Shown here: positions 1 to 8,212 of the stretch, one piece after another
How positions within the stretch are numbered: position 1 is the first letter of the stretch
How the letters are laid out: the number at the start of each line of letters is the position of its first letter
Virus record (IMG/VR): IMGVR_UViG_3300010399_000002
Location: 1-64,000 of that record
Source: a virus
DNA: 64,000 bases
Direction: 5' to 3' (one strand)
The notes under the pieces: model-generated
What the model was told of the DNA's origin: nothing
The model's input: the letters and a program-made list of their open reading frames with translations, nothing else
The model's database searches: none
Made by a program: the position numbers and the translations under genes

Positions 1-124
1 ACCACGTAACTGCGTCTTCGGCCGGATCATCGCTGCGAGCTGGAACTTCCACCTCAACTCGATGCAAGCCGCACTCGACACATGAGTACTTGCAAGTGAT
101 CGTCGAAACGGGTACGAAAGCCAT
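1..124 (-). CDS. Partial gene, small CxxC protein (3' end outside window)
   Basis: The first 41 residues are visible and then the window edge cuts the gene. The ATG at 122-124 opens MAFVPVSTITCKYSCVECGLH, with a CxxxCxxC cluster at residues 12-19 that suggests a zinc ribbon. It starts just downstream (minus strand) of a copy of the four-member intergenic element. Function unknown. Confidence 0.6.
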   Translation of the reverse strand, partial: MAFVPVSTITCKYSCVECGLHRVEVEVPARSDDPAEDAVTW

Positions 125-140
125 TTGTAGGACCTATCTA

Positions 141-230
141 GGAACTCATGGGGACTGTCAGGCACTCGCGGAACGGATCAAGTGGTAGTTGGAGATGGGT
201 TCGGGATCTGTGGCCGCTGTAGGAGCTTCT
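141..230 (+). repeat. Intergenic structured element, copy 1 of 4
   Basis: About 90 bases shared with 34079-34166, 43159-43248 and 61045-61131. The conserved core is GACTGTCAGGCACT, 14 variable bases, then AAGTGGTAGTTGG. CACT pairs with AGTG, and GACT pairs with AGTT through one G-U wobble when read on the plus strand. It lies 17 bases upstream of a minus-strand start codon. Strand and function are inferred. Confidence 0.65.
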
Positions 231-250
231 GCACTCGTAACTCAAAATTG

Positions 251-327
251 TGGTCGGGGCGGAGAGACTTGAACTCCCGACCCCCTGCGCCCAAGGCAGG
301 TGCGCTACCAGACTGCGCTACGCCCCG
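251..327 (-). tRNA. tRNA-Pro (anticodon UGG)
   Basis: Read on the minus strand this folds as a complete 77-nt cloverleaf. The 7-bp acceptor is CGGGGCG/CGCCCCG, the D arm has GCGC/GCGC, the anticodon stem CCTGC/GCAGG encloses CTTGGGC (anticodon TGG), and the T loop is TTCAAGT. The 3' CCA is encoded. It lies 3 bases after the stop of the preceding minus-strand gene, so it is probably processed from the same transcript. Confidence 0.95.
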
Positions 328-330
328 ACT

Positions 331-705
331 TTAATCTTTGCATGGGCAATCTGCGGAACATACATGACGTTGCTTGTGCGCTGGCAATTCCGCAACCTGT
401 TGCTCAACTCGTTCGTAACCGTCGCAATATGGAACTCGTCTGCGGCCACGTTCGTAATCGTGTAACGGATCTTCCACAAAGGCTCCACCGATCTTCATAG
501 CTGAAACACGATACCCGCACGGTGCTGGCCCGAACATGTCTTCTAACTCGGCCAGACACGTAACGAAACGTCGCTGCCATTCGATTGGAGCTGATTGCAG
601 AACTGATCTCGGAATTACCAGATACGGCGCATAAGTTAATCCGAACATCTCGTGAACTGGTTCGGAAGAGGCCTCGATCTGCACAACCTTATCTTGCAGA
701 CTCAT
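331..705 (-). CDS. Hypothetical protein, 124 aa, downstream of terminase
   Basis: Starts inside the terminase stop (ATGA), so it is probably translationally coupled to it. No recognised domain. The C-terminus carries a cysteine-rich motif, CSADCPCKD, that could bind metal. Confidence 0.75.
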   Translation of the reverse strand: MSLQDKVVQIEASSEPVHEMFGLTYAPYLVIPRSVLQSAPIEWQRRFVTCLAELEDMFGPAPCGYRVSAMKIGGAFVEDPLHDYERGRRRVPYCDGYERVEQQVAELPAHKQRHVCSADCPCKD

Positions 706-2273
706 CTTAACTCACCGCGCAACGTGGGCTTGTACTGACTGGCCATCGGTGCCATCGGAGCCTCGCGAGTTAAACTAACAACCGGAGCTAACGGACCGTG
801 ACCGTTTGACTTGATCATCAACCTTCTTAGAGCCTGCGAACAAGCATCTGCCTGATCTTTGTAAGCGGCTTTGGGAAAGTTACATAGCTCCTCGATGAAA
901 TCCGCGACCCACGGGCACATGTCAGGATGCGGAACATAGATGTTGCCGGACTCGAAGAACGGAGCTACGGCTGAAAGACGGGCTTCTTTACTGCCGTCGG
1001 CTCTCACGGCTATCAGACCGGGAACCTTTCTCTTGAGCTGATCTATAATTGCTGGACCGTTAGCTGCGTCTTCAACTAACTTCTTAGCGACCGTCGGCCA
1101 CTTCTCTGTAAAGTGCTCAACCGCGGCGCAACTCTGAGTGAAAGTCAGATGATCTCGATTGAGATCTAACAGATACGCATCTCCGCCTATTCGCATCCAC
1201 ACCTGGCCGCAGACGTAGGCACTATCTTTCAGCGCCTTGAAAGCCATGTCCCACGACTGCAACGAATCGTCCCACAGATCCGGATCGGGAGTCTCGTAAT
1301 AGAACTTGAACCAATGCCGTTTGATGATCCCGCCTTCTTGTGGAGACGGGCGCTGCTGGAGCTGTCCCGAAGAGCGCCAAGTACCCAATGCTCGTTCTAG
1401 AGCTTTTGTTTCTTCTTCGGGGAACTTTTTCGGCCAGAGCAATTCACCTTCTGCCTTCCTGGGATCGCTCCAACCGATTCCTGTTCTGCACGGGAACTTC
1501 GTCTCGTATCTCATTGGGAGTCTGAGCAATTCCCAACCTTCGTTCTTGCTAAGTAGATGTCCGCTCAAATCCCGTTCGTGAATCCGCTGCTGGACAATTA
1601 CCTTTCGGCCAGTCCTTTGGTCATTCAAACGAGTGGGCATAACCGTGTCCCACCAATCCAGAACATTGGCCATCATCGTATCTGGATAATAGGCCTCGAT
1701 TGCGCCGTGTGGATCGTCGCAGACTAGCACGTCTCCACCTTCACCAGTTGCGCCACCGTGACCGTGTATACCGTGCACCATTCGGAAGCCGCGGGTCGTA
1801 GTCTCGTATCTCGTTTTCTCATTCTGGTCTTCAGCTAACGAAAAGAGACTTCCCCAGTTCTTCTGATACCAATTCGATTCCAGCAATTGTCTGCACTTGA
1901 TAGAGTCTCTGGTAGCGAACTTGAAGGCATATGAACTATAGACCCATTTCGTCGTGCCCTTCTTTCTGATCCAATCCCAACTAGGCCAGAACACCGCTAT
2001 CGTTAAAGACTTCATGCACCTCGGGGGCATGTTTATTACAAGCAACTTGATCTGCCCATTCGATACTGCTTCCAGGTGCTCGCAGCACGCGTCTATATGC
2101 CAGTTCGGAACGAATGGAGTGGCTGGTTCTAAGATGCTCCAGGCTTGCTCCACGTATTCTCGTAAAGACCTTTCCGCAAGTTCCTTATTCACTTCTTCCA
2201 ACGTAGGAACTTCTGGAACAGTCTCTACTCTCTTCTTTCTAGCATTCACACTATGAAACCTGTACGCTGGCAC
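702..2273 (-). CDS. terL: Terminase large subunit (ATPase-nuclease)
   Basis: DNA-packaging motor of 523 aa. The ATPase domain has a Walker A-like PPRCMKS (residues 83-89), an unusual form that keeps only the terminal KS, and a Walker B DVLVCDDPHG (181-190). The C-terminal RNase H-like nuclease shows D342 (SWDMAFK), E401/D402 and D473/D476 (DQADA). The start shown is a GTG with a poor ribosome site; an internal GTG at NARKKR about ten codons later is possible. Length and motif order fit the family. Confidence 0.93.
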   Translation of the reverse strand: MPAYRFHSVNARKKRVETVPEVPTLEEVNKELAERSLREYVEQAWSILEPATPFVPNWHIDACCEHLEAVSNGQIKLLVINMPPRCMKSLTIAVFWPSWDWIRKKGTTKWVYSSYAFKFATRDSIKCRQLLESNWYQKNWGSLFSLAEDQNEKTRYETTTRGFRMVHGIHGHGGATGEGGDVLVCDDPHGAIEAYYPDTMMANVLDWWDTVMPTRLNDQRTGRKVIVQQRIHERDLSGHLLSKNEGWELLRLPMRYETKFPCRTGIGWSDPRKAEGELLWPKKFPEEETKALERALGTWRSSGQLQQRPSPQEGGIIKRHWFKFYYETPDPDLWDDSLQSWDMAFKALKDSAYVCGQVWMRIGGDAYLLDLNRDHLTFTQSCAAVEHFTEKWPTVAKKLVEDAANGPAIIDQLKRKVPGLIAVRADGSKEARLSAVAPFFESGNIYVPHPDMCPWVADFIEELCNFPKAAYKDQADACSQALRRLMIKSNGHGPLAPVVSLTREAPMAPMASQYKPTLRGELR

Positions 2274-2355
2274 GTTATATGCACTCGGAACTAATTACTG
2301 TATGACTCGTAGAAGTGAATTACTGTAACTCTGAGATACGCTTTATTTCTTCGAC

Positions 2356-2574
2356 TCAGACGTGTGCTGAACGAAACTTTGGGAAGTTACGCAACCATTC
2401 GGTAACTCTTTCTTCAACGATTGGAAAACCGTCGATGACGAAACCTTTAATAACTGGATCGTAGACGTATGACTTTATGCCGCCTTGTAGCAGTAACTGT
2501 TGCAAAGTCGAGAGTGTTGCTTGTAACTCTTTGGCGCGTTGGACTTGTCGCTTGTGGGTAATTGATTGACCCAA
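2356..2574 (-). CDS. Hypothetical protein, 72 aa
   Basis: Small, mostly helical and charged protein upstream of terL on the same strand. The 80-base gap to terL holds two copies of TACAGTAATT (minus strand), possibly regulatory. No recognised domain. Confidence 0.65.
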   Translation of the reverse strand: MGQSITHKRQVQRAKELQATLSTLQQLLLQGGIKSYVYDPVIKGFVIDGFPIVEERVTEWLRNFPKFRSAHV

Positions 2575-2607
2575 CGCCTGCGACGTTTGCTGCGTCCACT
2601 TTTCATA

Positions 2608-2880
2608 TTACTTCGCACCGAATTCTGAATCGAGCTTCTTCTGGATCTCAATGGGAATGTTCTCGACTTCGATACGATAGATCGGATGGAGATTCCTCTT
2701 CTCGGCTCTCTTGTCGAAGCACTTCAAACACAAGATCGTATCGTCACGACCTACAACGAGATCCCAAAACCAGTTCTCGATTGTCCACGCATACTGAGTC
2801 TTACGTCCGCAATCGTGACAGAACTCGTCAACCAATTGGAACTTGCACCAGATCGTCTTAACCCACGCTAGAATGCACAT
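2608..2880 (-). CDS. Small zinc-ribbon protein
   Basis: 90 aa with two CxxC knuckles, CHDC near residue 21 and CLKC near 51, suggesting one bound zinc. The listed start overlaps the previous gene by 23 bases, so the true start may be a little further in. Function unknown. Confidence 0.65.
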   Translation of the reverse strand: MCILAWVKTIWCKFQLVDEFCHDCGRKTQYAWTIENWFWDLVVGRDDTILCLKCFDKRAEKRNLHPIYRIEVENIPIEIQKKLDSEFGAK

Positions 2881-3097
2881 GACTGAAATCTTTCGGTGTC
2901 GTTGATCTCGTGATCTCTTCGTTTAACTTCTTGAAGCTTTCGTCTGAAAGAAGTCTCTCCCAACCGCCCTTGTTGTACCTGCGCCATTGTGACTTGTGAC
3001 CTATTACTTGTGCACAGAACTTAATAGCATCGATTCGACCTTGACTCGGTGGGCCTGTCCAATACGGATTACCTGGACCTTTGACTTCGATGATCAT
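2858..3097 (-). CDS. Hypothetical protein, 79 aa
   Basis: Basic small protein with a Gly/Pro-rich start (VKGPGNPYWTGPPSQGR). It starts in an ATGA overlap with the preceding gene. No recognised family. Confidence 0.65.
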   Translation of the reverse strand: MIIEVKGPGNPYWTGPPSQGRIDAIKFCAQVIGHKSQWRRYNKGGWERLLSDESFKKLNEEITRSTTPKDFSHVHSSVG

Positions 3098-3288
3098 GAT
3101 TCGGTGGCCCTGCGATTAGTCTTGTGGCCGCGATGTCCCATTTCCCACAAACTGTAATTGATGGAAGACTGCACCAAAGAACGCTCTCCCATCTGGGTAT
3201 TGACTCGTTGACGCAGATGGTGGACACACAACATAAGAACATCATCTACGACTGGCCACGGACAGGACTTGCTGCCGGCGCAACTCAT
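3094..3288 (-). CDS. Hypothetical protein, 64 aa
   Basis: The start was moved inward to MSCAGSKSCPW because that ATG overlaps the upstream stop as ATGA, whereas the longer frame would overlap its neighbour by 55 bases. Basic, with two N-terminal cysteines. No recognised domain. Confidence 0.6.
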   Translation of the reverse strand: MSCAGSKSCPWPVVDDVLMLCVHHLRQRVNTQMGERSLVQSSINYSLWEMGHRGHKTNRRATES

Positions 3289-3602
3289 ATCTCCCACTCT
3301 AGAAGATCTACAGTCTGACCTTTCAGTTCGTGTGTGCAATCTGGTTGAAAGATGATCTTGCCGTCAGTTACGTAGAAATGACAAATGTTCTTGACGTGTT
3401 CTTCACCTTCGTCCCACGTCACTAACACACTCGGCTTGAACGTAGGAAACTCGAGATCTCCATTGAACTCCCACTTGGCCTTTTGACTGTTGGGCTGTTC
3501 GGTATAGATAGCATGATGCCCTTTACAGCCAGGACACTGCATCATATAGCCCAGCAGCACACCGTTGCTACTGATTCGATGGAGCTTAGCCTTCTCACTC
3601 AT
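3285..3602 (-). CDS. DUF6527-like zinc-binding phage protein
   Basis: 105 aa with CPGC near residue 23 and the C-terminal pattern FQPDCTHELKGQTVDL. This pairing of a zinc knuckle with a His-rich motif resembles the small DUF6527 proteins common in phages, whose role is unknown. The start overlaps the previous stop. Confidence 0.65.
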   Translation of the reverse strand: MSEKAKLHRISSNGVLLGYMMQCPGCKGHHAIYTEQPNSQKAKWEFNGDLEFPTFKPSVLVTWDEGEEHVKNICHFYVTDGKIIFQPDCTHELKGQTVDLLEWEI

Positions 3603-3795
3603 CTACGGCGGTCTCCACCTCGATGAACTCCGGCAGGCGTTCTTGCAGTAACTCGAGAAACATAGCTTCGCCTTGTTCTTCAGACAGCAAACCTTCTTCT
3701 ACGGCGTGACCTACCTGAAGAACGAGATTGGCTGCGAAGCTTTCATACTGGGGATTGATCTTGATCTTCAGCAGTAACTTTGCGTCTTGAGCCAT
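3595..3795 (-). CDS. Hypothetical acidic protein, 66 aa
   Basis: The start MAQDAKLLL was chosen because its ATG shares a base with the upstream stop (TGATG). The longer frame would overlap the neighbour by over 120 bases. Acidic and mostly helical. No recognised domain. Confidence 0.65.
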   Translation of the reverse strand: MAQDAKLLLKIKINPQYESFAANLVLQVGHAVEEGLLSEEQGEAMFLELLQERLPEFIEVETAVDE

Positions 3796-4031
3796 CACGT
3801 CACCATCTGAATTTGTCTTTGCAGCAGCGGAGTCTTGAACATGGGCTCTAAACATTTTGAGCAGAACACTACCAAGAACCCTTCCTTGTGCTGTACGATG
3901 GTTGTGCTCTTGGGATGACACTTTGGCACCAGTATGCCTTGTGGTAACTGATCTACGTAAGCAATAGGAGCATCTCGTTCGATGAGAGCCTCTGCAACTT
4001 GGATCGTATCGACAAGATGTTTCGTCGCCAT
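3795..4031 (-). CDS. Hypothetical protein with CxxC, 78 aa
   Basis: Has a single FCSKC knuckle plus a lone cysteine, possibly metal-binding. Start overlaps the previous stop (TAATG). Function unknown. Confidence 0.65.
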   Translation of the reverse strand: MATKHLVDTIQVAEALIERDAPIAYVDQLPQGILVPKCHPKSTTIVQHKEGFLVVFCSKCLEPMFKTPLLQRQIQMVT

Positions 4032-4270
4032 TACAAACCTTTGACGTGACGGTCGTGCAAATCCCTGAGCCAGAACAGTTGCTTCACTGAGACTGGCCGT
4101 TTGTTTCTTGGACGCATGGACAAAATGAACTCGACTGTTTCTCGGGACTTCTTCTCGTTGCTGATGCTCTCGCCTACGGTCTCGACAACTGGCTCTAGAT
4201 CTTTGAAGATACGATCAGCCTCTTCACGACGCTCTGCATCTGTACTGCCCGAGTCTTGAAATAGGCCCAT
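4031..4270 (-). CDS. Hypothetical charged protein, 79 aa
   Basis: Helical, strongly charged protein ending in a basic segment (MRPRNKRPVSVKQLFWLRDL). No recognised domain. Confidence 0.65.
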   Translation of the reverse strand: MGLFQDSGSTDAERREEADRIFKDLEPVVETVGESISNEKKSRETVEFILSMRPRNKRPVSVKQLFWLRDLHDRHVKGL

Positions 4271-4286
4271 GACAGATTATACCGCG

Positions 4287-4574
4287 TTACTGCAAGCGTC
4301 CGAGATTGGGTACTGTCTTGGCCATCAACTTAACGTGATTGATAACGAACACCGTGAAGCCTTCATCGTTGTCGGCTGTGATTGGAAGCTGAGCTCGCAT
4401 ACAACGATTGGTACCTGGGATTAGGGTCTCGAAGATTGGACCTTTACCTCCCCACCTTCCGCGAATGTAAGTACACACTCGCACTTGCAGACCGGCGGAC
4501 TCAATCGCCTTTTGGATCTTCTTTAGTCTCGGTGTGCTTTCTTGAATGAATACTTGGACTTCTTTGGCTGTCAT
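4287..4574 (-). CDS. Hypothetical protein, 95 aa
   Basis: Starts in an ATGA overlap with the stop of the endonuclease gene upstream, so the two are probably coupled. An alpha/beta pattern is visible but no family is recognised. Confidence 0.65.
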   Translation of the reverse strand: MTAKEVQVFIQESTPRLKKIQKAIESAGLQVRVCTYIRGRWGGKGPIFETLIPGTNRCMRAQLPITADNDEGFTVFVINHVKLMAKTVPNLGRLQ

Positions 4575-5164
4575 TGAGGAAGCACCTCCAACTGCAACAA
4601 ACGCAGTTTAGCTAGAGTCTTCCACTTGGGATCGTCAAACCAAATGATGACTGTACTGTAGCCGTAGCGTTGGAAATAAAATTTGCGGTCTGCCTCTTCT
4701 TCTTGCCTTGGCCAACCACGAAACTGTTCGTCGTGCCGAGTCCCAAAATACTCAATAACAATCTTGTTCTTTTCGTCAAGAAAATCTGGTACTCGACATC
4801 CGATGGGCTTTGGACTGAACTTAAAACGATGACTCAGATTGTATCTTTTGAGCAGAGACAAAATGTTGCATTCTGGACTGTTTGGTACAACTGCCTTGAC
4901 GTAAGCCCGAGCCCACTTTTTCTTTTCTGCCTCGCATCTTCGGCGGCCTTTGTTTGCTGCACTAATCTTACAACGCGTAGACTGAGATACTGGATGCCCA
5001 CGCAACGTTGCACTTAACTTACGTCTTGTAGCTCGCGAAACAGGACGACCTGTAAGCAAGGCACTAATCTTCTTTCGTGTAGCGACGGTGTGCCTCTTGC
5101 CCAAATGAGACTCACGTAACTTAGCCTTTGTTTCGGCTGTGTGCAAATGCCCGTACCCACTCAC
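4571..5164 (-). CDS. Free-standing homing endonuclease, NUMOD repeats + Vsr-like (EDxHD) nuclease
   Basis: 197 aa starting at GTG. The N-terminus carries at least three NUMOD3-like DNA-binding repeats (HTAETKAKLRESHLGKRH, then two similar). The C-terminus has a Vsr/EDxHD nuclease pattern: RVPDFL, IEYFG, RHDEQ, then RYGYSTVIIW. This matches the I-Bth0305I type. Both ends overlap neighbouring genes by 4 bases. It is one of six such genes in the window. Confidence 0.82.
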   Translation of the reverse strand: MSGYGHLHTAETKAKLRESHLGKRHTVATRKKISALLTGRPVSRATRRKLSATLRGHPVSQSTRCKISAANKGRRRCEAEKKKWARAYVKAVVPNSPECNILSLLKRYNLSHRFKFSPKPIGCRVPDFLDEKNKIVIEYFGTRHDEQFRGWPRQEEEADRKFYFQRYGYSTVIIWFDDPKWKTLAKLRLLQLEVLPQ

Positions 5165-5658
5165 TGTATTGTGCCCTCGCTCTCAGACTGGCTGGCCTTT
5201 GTAATCAATTCTCGCAACTTGTGTAGGTCTCCAGTTGATAGTTTCTTTAAAGGAGACTGCTCGGTGTACTTGATCTCGCCACGCTGTTCGGTTATAACAA
5301 TGTCTCTCTGGCCCAGCATATTTTTTCCAAGCCAAATTTGCATTGTCACATTTCCTTTGTCGATAGCCGACTTCCACTGAGCACGGCGCAGTGACTCTTT
5401 GCCACGCTGCCAACCTCGTTCGAAAGCCTCAGCAAAGGCCACGCCGTTGGTCTCGTTGACTAATGTATCTTGACTCACGCCGAGCACCGCAGCTATCTCT
5501 TGCTGAGTACAGTGGATAGTAGCCAGCTTCTCAACGATCTTGCAGTCAATAGTCTTAGGCGGACGACCACGCTTCTTGACCGGAGTTATGCGATTGGCTT
5601 TTGGAGGACGGCCACGTTTCTTCTGGCCGGGTTTGGCTGCCCATGGTGAAGTACTCAT
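5161..5658 (-). CDS. terS: Putative terminase small subunit
   Basis: 165 aa from MSTSPW, the ATG that overlaps the upstream stop. Two AT-hook-like RGRPPK motifs (residues 15-20 and 30-35) precede a helix-turn-helix (TQQEIAAVLGVSQDTL) and a segment, NVTMQIWLGKNMLGQRD, typical of phage small terminases. It would recognise the packaging site for the large subunit three kilobases away. A general DNA-binding role is the alternative. Confidence 0.72.
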   Translation of the reverse strand: MSTSPWAAKPGQKKRGRPPKANRITPVKKRGRPPKTIDCKIVEKLATIHCTQQEIAAVLGVSQDTLVNETNGVAFAEAFERGWQRGKESLRRAQWKSAIDKGNVTMQIWLGKNMLGQRDIVITEQRGEIKYTEQSPLKKLSTGDLHKLRELITKASQSESEGTIQ

Positions 5659-5996
5659 ACTGCGATGCAATCGGTCTGGGCTAGACGGAACGCCCAAAGG
5701 TCTTCAGGATTGATGGACTTGAACTTACTAGTATGATAGTCGCCCACCGTTTCACGGATGGTGTAGCTTTGGCCTGTGTAGCTTCGAGCTGTTAACGGTG
5801 TGGCTGGACCTATGCGCTCGACATCACTCGCACTATGGTTGAGTATTGTCTTCCAAACACGCGGCCGCTCGGGAGACATTTCAACTGGTGCTATCACTTT
5901 GGACTTAACCAGCTCCTTGGCCTTCTCGGCATGGATCTGATAAAGATAACGACCTGAGGCAGAGAACACCAGAACACGGCTGGCAAATTTGAGCAT
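5655..5996 (-). CDS. Hypothetical protein, 113 aa
   Basis: First gene after the promoter-bearing gap at 5997-6220. Rich in Ser/Thr toward the middle (LTARSYTGQSYTI). No recognised family. Confidence 0.7.
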   Translation of the reverse strand: MLKFASRVLVFSASGRYLYQIHAEKAKELVKSKVIAPVEMSPERPRVWKTILNHSASDVERIGPATPLTARSYTGQSYTIRETVGDYHTSKFKSINPEDLWAFRLAQTDCIAV

Positions 5997-6103
5997 GATT
6001 GACCTGCGGGTTACTTCGGCCGCCGGGTGAACTCAAACCCGAGTGTTTTGTTCTTTGGACCTCGCGGTCAGGCCCAGAGTGTTAACCTGCGAGCTCGTTA
6101 TGG

Positions 6104-6132
6104 AGTATAGTAAAACTCCCGCCTGAAGTAAA
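6104..6132 (-). promoter_or_regulatory. Candidate sigma70-type promoter
   Basis: On the minus strand TTTACT is followed by exactly 17 bases and then TATACT, a good host-type -35/-10 pair, in the 224-base gap before the TerS/TerL group. The gap also holds an inverted repeat (CGGGT/ACCCG near 6024-6042). The position fits a start of transcription for the terminase genes. Confidence 0.5.
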
Positions 6133-6220
6133 GGTAATTTTTTGAGCCTGTATTTGGAGGGCCGCGGAGATACCTAACTTTACTGTAAATAATACAATAC
6201 TCTGAAAACTTGTTTTGGCA

Positions 6221-6508
6221 CTAAGACAGACGCTGGCCAAACTTGTGACCAAAACCTCGCACTCTACGCAGCACTATACCTTTACTCAGAGCCTCGATGG
6301 AGTCTTTGTACGCATTGTCGAACCAGTTACTCAAAAGCTCTTTGGCACCGTGCTGTCGGCACTTGCTTATAACTGCTACATTCTGCATCATGTCTGCATC
6401 ATGGAACTCTTTGACCGCAGCAGCGAGCGACCTGTACGCAGTCTCAGACTTGTGACACTGCAACTCCATCAGACAGTTATAGATCTTGCAACAGGGACAC
6501 TTTTCCAC
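6221..6508 (-). CDS. Hypothetical protein with N-terminal CxCC
   Basis: 95 aa from a GTG with a good GGAGG site. The N-terminus MEKCPCCKIYNC is cysteine-rich and could bind zinc; the rest is helical. Last gene before the 224-base gap. Function unknown. Confidence 0.7.
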   Translation of the reverse strand: MEKCPCCKIYNCLMELQCHKSETAYRSLAAAVKEFHDADMMQNVAVISKCRQHGAKELLSNWFDNAYKDSIEALSKGIVLRRVRGFGHKFGQRLS

Positions 6509-6554
6509 TTAGTACCTCCTTCTCAGTAAATCCTCTGCACGGGGAACTGATCCT

Positions 6555-6938
6555 TTAACTCTTCTTCTTGCGCACAGAGACTCGAACAATGGCCGACTTG
6601 TCGACGGCGGCTTGGATCATCCTGCGAGCTTCCAACAATGCACCTTTAGGTGTTGTAGCATCTACAACAAATAACAACACCGCACGGCATGTGTACTCTT
6701 CTTCTTTCTTCATCGCACGCACCTTCCTTTTCTTTGAACTCTTTAACTTGGACTTCACGATCTTCATTCCTTTCTCTGCACGCTCACGCTGCTCCTGCAA
6801 ATACAACTTGAGTGGCTTCGTACCGTGTGTCTCTCCTTTCGATGGATCGAAGTGATTCATCTTTTTGTAGGTTCCTTCGCCGAGCACTTTGTCGGTGACC
6901 CCCTGGGCTAATCGGTACAGCGCCATGTTCTCTCCCAT
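6555..6938 (-). CDS. Hypothetical basic protein, 127 aa
   Basis: ATG taken at MGENMALYRL, overlapping the upstream stop (TGATG). Contains a lysine-rich central stretch (KSKLKSSKKRKVRAMKKEEE), suggesting nucleic-acid contact, then an alpha/beta C-terminus. Confidence 0.7.
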   Translation of the reverse strand: MGENMALYRLAQGVTDKVLGEGTYKKMNHFDPSKGETHGTKPLKLYLQEQRERAEKGMKIVKSKLKSSKKRKVRAMKKEEEYTCRAVLLFVVDATTPKGALLEARRMIQAAVDKSAIVRVSVRKKKS

Positions 6939-7237
6939 CACTTACTTACCTCCACCTGTAAGCCAATGCTTGGAATCTTGCTAGCCTCCTTCTCTCGATA
7001 CTGAATGTTAGCGACAGCAAACTCCAACTTGCTAAGTGCCTTGCCCATTGCTCCGAGACTTTTCAACTCTCCCTCCCAATTTAAAAATTCTGCAGCTGCA
7101 TTGCCGACCTTCTCCAAGGACTTGTAGTACTCCAACAGGTCCTCTTCGATAGAGGCCTTACCGGGCGCGATGATCTCGTGGAATTTTCTCTTACGGTCGT
7201 AAATTCTGATCTTTGTTCCTTTCTTACTGATCTTCAT
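6938..7237 (-). CDS. Hypothetical protein, 99 aa
   Basis: Basic N-terminus (MKISKKGTKIRIYDRKRKF) and a helical remainder. Coupled to both neighbours. Not recognised. Confidence 0.68.
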   Translation of the reverse strand: MKISKKGTKIRIYDRKRKFHEIIAPGKASIEEDLLEYYKSLEKVGNAAAEFLNWEGELKSLGAMGKALSKLEFAVANIQYREKEASKIPSIGLQVEVSK

Positions 7238-7238
7238 C

Positions 7239-7436
7239 TCACTCTCCTTTCAGATCGTTCAACTCGTCTCTGAACTCCTGTCTCAAATCTTCGGCTGACA
7301 AACCTTGCCTCGCCTCGTCCTGTGTTACTTTGTCCGTAAGACACGTCCAACCATCTTTGTCCTTACACGGAGGATCGTGTCCATCTGGCAAAACGCAAAT
7401 GTATGGCACAGGCAAATCTTGTATTTGACAAATCAC
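7239..7436 (-). CDS. Hypothetical protein, 65 aa
   Basis: GTG start inside the upstream stop (GTGA). Three cysteines and two histidines in the first 33 residues suggest a small metal site. Not recognised. Confidence 0.65.
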   Translation of the reverse strand: MICQIQDLPVPYICVLPDGHDPPCKDKDGWTCLTDKVTQDEARQGLSAEDLRQEFRDELNDLKGE

Positions 7437-7813
7437 TTCGCGCTCCTTTCGATTGTGACTACCAACTTCCCTTTACGCGGTGACTTGGTTGGAAAACCGT
7501 TCTCGGGCCACTCCTCGGACTCCAAACTCAGAGCCCGCAGAATATTTACTGCACTGATGTAAAGTGTCTTGCTCTGCGGACTCGAGCGCCAGGCTTTTAG
7601 AGTCTCACCTTCGCTGTTATACACCGAGCGCTCGTACAGAACCAAGTTGCCTTGGTCTAAACACGGAACAACGAATACCTGATCGCTGTCTCTGAGCTTG
7701 CGACCCAGCAAAGCATTCACCAGTTGACTGGGTATAACCAACTGCGGTCTCTTGGGATTTCTCAGGCGGATGGTAGTCGGGGACCCGCCCTGCCCCACGT
7801 TGATTGGCTTCAT
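7433..7813 (-). CDS. Hypothetical protein, AbrB-like beta pattern
   Basis: 126 aa. The segment VIPSQLVNALLGRKLRDSDQ resembles the swapped-hairpin (AbrB) opening in which a beta strand leads into a short helix, but the match is by eye only. Start overlaps the upstream stop (ATGA). Confidence 0.62.
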   Translation of the reverse strand: MKPINVGQGGSPTTIRLRNPKRPQLVIPSQLVNALLGRKLRDSDQVFVVPCLDQGNLVLYERSVYNSEGETLKAWRSSPQSKTLYISAVNILRALSLESEEWPENGFPTKSPRKGKLVVTIERSAK

Positions 7814-8043
7814 GTCTTCTCCTTAGGGTCTTTTCTCTTTTCATCTTCGGCCGTCCATCCCCTCCGACCCCAACTTCCGTACTCGGTACGACCACTCATT
7901 CCGTTTCCGTGAAAGCTACCCGTTGCTGGACCGCCCGTCGTGGAACGGAAACCTGCATTCTGCTCAGCCTTGATATACTCTTCTTCGCTGACCTCTTTCT
8001 CGTCCCAAGGACCGTCGGGCTTCAAAAAATATCTTGTCTTCAC
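7810..8043 (-). CDS. Hypothetical Gly-rich protein, 77 aa
   Basis: GTG start overlapping the previous stop. Low-complexity glycine-rich middle (STTGGPATGSFHGNGMSG) and charged end. Not recognised. Confidence 0.65.
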   Translation of the reverse strand: MKTRYFLKPDGPWDEKEVSEEEYIKAEQNAGFRSTTGGPATGSFHGNGMSGRTEYGSWGRRGWTAEDEKRKDPKEKT

Positions 8044-8207
8044 TCTCCACCTCCATGAAACTCGCGGCGGGCTTTCAACAAACGATCTCGAACATGGACC
8101 GGAAGCTTATGGATCTCTGCTATACTCAACTTCACGGTCATCAGATACAACAACCGCAGATCCATGGCTTCTACTTCGACCTCGGTTAGCCGAGCTACAC
8201 TCATCAT
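8040..8207 (-). CDS. Hypothetical small protein, 55 aa
   Basis: Reads MMSVARLTEVEVEAMDLRLL and ends EFHGGGE, just before the next gene's GTG (GTGA overlap). GGAAGTG precedes the start. It fills an otherwise empty gap in a fully coupled gene string. Function unknown. Confidence 0.65.
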   Translation of the reverse strand: MMSVARLTEVEVEAMDLRLLYLMTVKLSIAEIHKLPVHVRDRLLKARREFHGGGE

Positions 8208-8212
8208 CGTAA

